NCBI RefSeq assembly: GCF_011752975.1
Contig: NZ_VWWP01000007.1
Coordinates: forward strand, 124,001 to 188,000
Reading direction: 5' to 3'
DNA: 64,000 bases
Source of the DNA: Chryseobacterium sp. Tr-659
GTDB lineage: Bacteria; Bacteroidota; Bacteroidia; Flavobacteriales; Weeksellaceae
Shown here one piece after another: positions 60,322 to 64,000 of this stretch. The notes beneath the pieces were generated by a model. The model was given only the letters and a program-made list of their open reading frames with translations, was not told the origin of the DNA and did not search any database. The first letter of the stretch is position 1. Each line of letters opens with the position of its first letter. A program made the position numbers and the translations under genes.

Positions 60322-61773
60322 TTATTCTAATTTTCCTCCCAACGCTTTAAACAACAGAACATTATTTCTTGTATTCTGATGTTGAAACTGAAGCAGATCA
60401 AGCTCCGCTGTAAGTTTACTTTTCTGGGAATTGATCAATTCAAAATAATTGGCATATCCTGTCAGATAAAGATCATTGGAAACCTCCACACCACGGTCAA
60501 GAAAACCAACCTCTTCGGATTTCAGTTTCAGCATACGCTCATAGATCTTAGTTTGTTTTAAAATAGACTGAAGTTCATTAAAAGCTGTGGTTACACTTTT
60601 CTGATAATTTAAAAAGGCTATTTCCTGCTCTTTACTTGCTACTTTAAATTCATATTTCAGCTGTCCTTTATTAAAAACAGGAACCATTAATCCTCCCAGC
60701 AGCTGCCCTGCCAATGAACTCGGCTTGAAAAATGTTTCTACGGAAAAGGAATTCAGTCCGAAACCTGCACCAAGATCAATCTTAGGATAAAAAGCGGCCC
60801 GTGCAGCCTTTGCATCAGCTTGTGAAGCTTCCAGCACATAATAATTGGAGGCTACATCCGGTCTGGAATGAATAACATTTTCTACATTGATGGTCTTATT
60901 GAGAACTTCCATATTGGTAGGCATTAGTATTTTGCCACGTTTTACATCACCTCCATAGCTTCCGGTAAGGGTAGTGATCGCTTGTTCTACGGTTACGATC
61001 TCTACTTTAATATGTTCAATCTCTGCCAGCCAGTTGTTATTCTGAGCCTTAAACTGCTGTACAGCAAGCTCTGTGGCTTTTCCCACTTCACGTTGTGCTA
61101 AAACGATTTCAAATGCTCTCTGCTGGAGTTTATAGTTTTTCTGATAAATCTCCAAACGATTATCGAGAGCAACCAGCTGATAATAGAGGTTCGCAATATC
61201 TGTGAAAAGTTCTACCTGCAGTAATCTAAGTCCTTCCGTAGAAGCCAGGTATTTTTTTTGGGCAGCAATCTTCTTATTTTTGAGTTTTCCCCAGGCATCA
61301 ATTTCCCAGCTACTTCTGGCTCCTAGCCAATAATTGGGGGTAAAATTACGGTTGATCTTCTGATCTTCGGTAATATTGGGTGAAAGGTTTGTATCATAGT
61401 TTCCAACCCCTTCCATTGTATATTTCCCATATCGATTTCCGGAAGCTTCTACTCCTACCTCCAGAGAAGGAAGCAGATCCATTTTTGATCTTTGAAGAAA
61501 ACTATTGGCTATTTCTACTCTTTGCTGCGCAATCTGGAAATCAGGATTAGCCTGAACCACTTTATCAAAAAGGCCAAGCAGATGCTGATCTGTAAAATAC
61601 GCTTTCAGATTGAGCTGCTGAAATTCATCTGTAGGGGTATTTTTTTCAGTTTTAATGGCCTCATGCGGTAGTGTCTGTGCCTTTTTCAGTTCAGTTACTT
61701 TTGGAACGGCACAGGAAACAAGGCTCAAAGCAGCAATTCCATACCATACATTTCTATGATTTAATCTTTTCAT
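60322..61773 (-). CDS. efflux outer-membrane lipoprotein (TolC/NodT type)
   Basis: 483 aa from ATG 61773, which gives a lipoprotein signal (YGIAALSLVSC). Two outer-membrane-efflux repeats: TELAVQQFKAQNNNW and related helices in the first, GLNSFSVETFFKPSSLAGQ and FNELQSILKQTKIYERML in the second. Outer channel for the RND pump encoded upstream, with start and end overlapping by 20 bases. Confidence 0.9.
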   Translation of the reverse strand: MKRLNHRNVWYGIAALSLVSCAVPKVTELKKAQTLPHEAIKTEKNTPTDEFQQLNLKAYFTDQHLLGLFDKVVQANPDFQIAQQRVEIANSFLQRSKMDLLPSLEVGVEASGNRYGKYTMEGVGNYDTNLSPNITEDQKINRNFTPNYWLGARSSWEIDAWGKLKNKKIAAQKKYLASTEGLRLLQVELFTDIANLYYQLVALDNRLEIYQKNYKLQQRAFEIVLAQREVGKATELAVQQFKAQNNNWLAEIEHIKVEIVTVEQAITTLTGSYGGDVKRGKILMPTNMEVLNKTINVENVIHSRPDVASNYYVLEASQADAKAARAAFYPKIDLGAGFGLNSFSVETFFKPSSLAGQLLGGLMVPVFNKGQLKYEFKVASKEQEIAFLNYQKSVTTAFNELQSILKQTKIYERMLKLKSEEVGFLDRGVEVSNDLYLTGYANYFELINSQKSKLTAELDLLQFQHQNTRNNVLLFKALGGKLE

Positions 61774-64000
61774 CTTTCTTCTTATTTTCAAGTTTTGCAA
61801 AGAATATATACAGTCCAGGAATGACTACCAGTCCGAAAATAGTTCCTATCAACATTCCTCCAGCCGCCGCTGTACCGATAGAACGGTTACCAATTGCACC
61901 AGCCCCTGATGCTATACATAAAGGAATAAGCCCTGCTACAAAAGCAAAGGAAGTCATCAGGATTGGTCTCAGACGCTGTCTGGCTCCTTCAATTGCAGCC
62001 GGAATGATATCAAAGCCCTGTTTGTTTCTTGCTACAGCAAATTCCACAATCAGAATGGCATTTTTAGCTAGAAGCCCAATCAGCATTACTAAAGCTACCT
62101 GTGCATAGATATTATTATCCAATCCTGCCAGCACCAATGCGATATAAGATCCGAAAATACCTGTCGGAAGGCTTAATAGCACAGGCATCGGAAGAAGGAA
62201 GCTCTCATATTGAGCTGCTAATAAAAGGTAAACAAACAGAAGACAGATCAGGAAAATATAAACAGTCTGGTTTCCTGACAGGATTTCTTCTCTCGTCATC
62301 CCTGACCATTCAATATCAAATCCTCTTGGGAGTGTCTCTTTTGCCACACGTTCTACGGCAGCAATAGCATCTCCAGAACTGTAACCGTCTGCCGGTTCTC
62401 CATTAATCATTGCTGACATATACATATTGTACCTCGTCAATACTTCGGGACCGTACACCTTCTCTATCGTAATGAATGTTGAGAAAGGAACCATTTCACC
62501 CTTATCATTTTTTAAATATAGATTCAAAATACTTTCAGGGGTGTCTCTATGTTCCGGACTTGCCTGAACCATTACTTTATACATCTGGCTGAAACGGATA
62601 AAATTAGTAGCATAATATGATCCCAGCATCGTCTGCAGCGTTGACATTGCATTGTCTACCGATACTCCTTTCTTCGCAGCCATATCATAATCCACATTAA
62701 TCATATATTGAGGAAACGTAGCATCGAAACTGGTAAAACTGTTCTGCAGCTCTGGAGCTTCGTTCAGTTTTTTCACAAAGTCTTTGGTTATTTTATCTGT
62801 ATTCTCGATGGTTCCACCTGTTCTATCTAATAAACGCAATTCAAAACCACTGGTATTTCCGAATCCGGGAACGGTAGGCGGAGCAAAAATTTCAATCTGA
62901 GCATCTGCAATTCCTTTTGTTTTATCTGAAAGTTCTGTGATCAGATCATTGACTGAAATACTTCTTTCTTTCCAGTCTTTAAGATTAATCATCGCCATTC
63001 CGTAAGATGAACCTGCGATTTCTGTCACAATACTGTATCCGGCAAGGGTTGTTACGTTTTCCACGCCTTTTATTTTCTTTGCAATTACCGTTACTTCATC
63101 CAGCACTTTTTCAGTTCTTTCTACGGTTGCTCCCTGTGGAGTGGTTACACTTACGTATACCATTCCCTGATCCTCCATCGGGATAAAGCCTGTTGGCAGG
63201 AATTTGCTGGTCACAAAAGTAAGTCCGATGAATAGGAACAGTAATCCAAAAGTAATGGTGGTTCTTGTTGCAAATTTTGACAGTATTCCCACATAACTAT
63301 TGGTTAATCTGTCAAAGCCTGTATTAAAGCTCTGGAAGAAGCGGTCCACAATTGTTTTCTTCTTATGGTGATCATGCGGTTTTAAAATAATAGCACAAAG
63401 CGCCGGTGTAAGTGTTAATGCATTCACTCCTGAAATAACGATACTGATTGCCAGTGTTAATGAAAACTGTCTGTAAAAAACACCTACCGGGCCATCAAGG
63501 AAAGCCACCGGAATAAATACTGCAGACATTACAATGGTGATAGCTACTACCGCTCCTGCAATTTCTTTGGTTGCACTAATGGTAGCATCCATCGCATTCA
63601 TACCTTCTTCCATCTTTACGTGGACGGCTTCTACGACGACAATGGCATTATCTACTACAATTCCGATTGCTAAAACCAATGCAAAAAGGGTGAGTAAGTT
63701 CACTGAGAAATCCAGCATATTCATGAAGGCAAAAGTTCCTACAAGAGCTACCGGAACAGCCAGTACGGGGATTAGCGTAGAACGCCAGTCCTGAAGGAAT
63801 ATAAACACTACAATTCCTACCAGGATAAAGGCTTCGATAAGGGTTGTAAGTACCGCACTGATAGAGGCATCCAAGAATCTGGAAACATCATAAGCCATGT
63901 TATATTCCATCCCCGGAGGGAAAGAAGTCACTTTCAGCTCTTCCATTTTAGCTTTTACACTTTCAATTACTTCAGAAGCATTGGAACCGGGACGCTGTTT
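61754..64000 (-). CDS. RND efflux pump permease (partial, HAE1 type)
   Basis: Open to the right window edge; about 749 codons visible, so roughly the first 300 residues are missing. LVLAIGIVVDNAIVVVEAVHVKMEEGM carries the proton-relay aspartates of AcrB-type pumps; GLLAKNAILIVEFA and LRPILMTSFAFVAGLIP are further landmarks. Exports hydrophobic drugs using the proton gradient. The periplasmic adaptor gene would lie outside the window. Confidence 0.93.
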   Translation of the reverse strand, partial: KQRPGSNASEVIESVKAKMEELKVTSFPPGMEYNMAYDVSRFLDASISAVLTTLIEAFILVGIVVFIFLQDWRSTLIPVLAVPVALVGTFAFMNMLDFSVNLLTLFALVLAIGIVVDNAIVVVEAVHVKMEEGMNAMDATISATKEIAGAVVAITIVMSAVFIPVAFLDGPVGVFYRQFSLTLAISIVISGVNALTLTPALCAIILKPHDHHKKKTIVDRFFQSFNTGFDRLTNSYVGILSKFATRTTITFGLLFLFIGLTFVTSKFLPTGFIPMEDQGMVYVSVTTPQGATVERTEKVLDEVTVIAKKIKGVENVTTLAGYSIVTEIAGSSYGMAMINLKDWKERSISVNDLITELSDKTKGIADAQIEIFAPPTVPGFGNTSGFELRLLDRTGGTIENTDKITKDFVKKLNEAPELQNSFTSFDATFPQYMINVDYDMAAKKGVSVDNAMSTLQTMLGSYYATNFIRFSQMYKVMVQASPEHRDTPESILNLYLKNDKGEMVPFSTFITIEKVYGPEVLTRYNMYMSAMINGEPADGYSSGDAIAAVERVAKETLPRGFDIEWSGMTREEILSGNQTVYIFLICLLFVYLLLAAQYESFLLPMPVLLSLPTGIFGSYIALVLAGLDNNIYAQVALVMLIGLLAKNAILIVEFAVARNKQGFDIIPAAIEGARQRLRPILMTSFAFVAGLIPLCIASGAGAIGNRSIGTAAAGGMLIGTIFGLVVIPGLYIFFAKLENKKKDEKIKS

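Overview
The window is a low-GC Bacteroidota chromosome segment, most likely from Chryseobacterium or a close flavobacterial relative. Three things point there. Many genes are preceded by the Bacteroidota -7 box TAnnTTTG, in several cases with a TTG element about 20 bases upstream. The protein families are typical of the group: tandem YceI proteins, a DUF1800/DUF1501 pair, a PF14905-type outer-membrane barrel, an ABC permease fused to an M1 peptidase, and Hcp/VgrG of the Bacteroidota type VI system. A cluster of small MKNLKKLSR-type double-glycine peptides is also present.

Layout. 1-15300 is mostly housekeeping: tyrA behind what looks like a tyrosine attenuator, sdaA, amtB, two YceI proteins, glucokinase, esterases, and a secreted DUF1800/DUF1501 pair. 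14281-25331 is an RNA-repair island interrupted by three cobalamin genes on the opposite strand. It holds a WYL-domain regulator and a HopJ-family protein divergent from rtcB, a tRNA-like RNA with an enlarged anticodon arm, an array of three covarying hairpins carrying the loop motif TTCCTATA, and a 583-aa protein with a TerD-like C-terminus. After the cob genes comes an operon of two RlaP-type nucleotidyltransferases, a P-loop kinase and a Thg1-like 3'-5' polymerase. The promoters of rtcB and of the second operon share a 19-bp partly palindromic operator at identical distance from the -7 box, so the two halves are probably one regulon.

25382-39634 holds TfoX, a DUF2975/HTH pair, an ABC/M1 export locus with a MarR-controlled outer-membrane barrel, pnp, a FucP-type sugar transporter and rpsO. 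39817-40947 encodes five small cysteine-rich double-glycine peptides in duplicated units. 41113-46657 carries mgtE, a BtuF-like protein, a cupin, a GAF protein, a conserved protein of unknown function, an MBL-fold hydrolase and tRNA-Leu(CAA). 46737-55229 is an orphan type VI secretion effector island on the minus strand: hcp, vgrG, DUF2931 lipoprotein, DUF2235 lipase-like effector, an unknown protein, a DUF4280 PAAR-like protein with a long extension, and a secreted unknown protein. The right end has a VIT transporter, a polysaccharide deacetylase, lgt, an SDR, a cold-shock-domain protein with a long leader, and a tripartite RND efflux locus cut by the window edge.

All family assignments come from reading motifs in the translated sequence; no database search was run.
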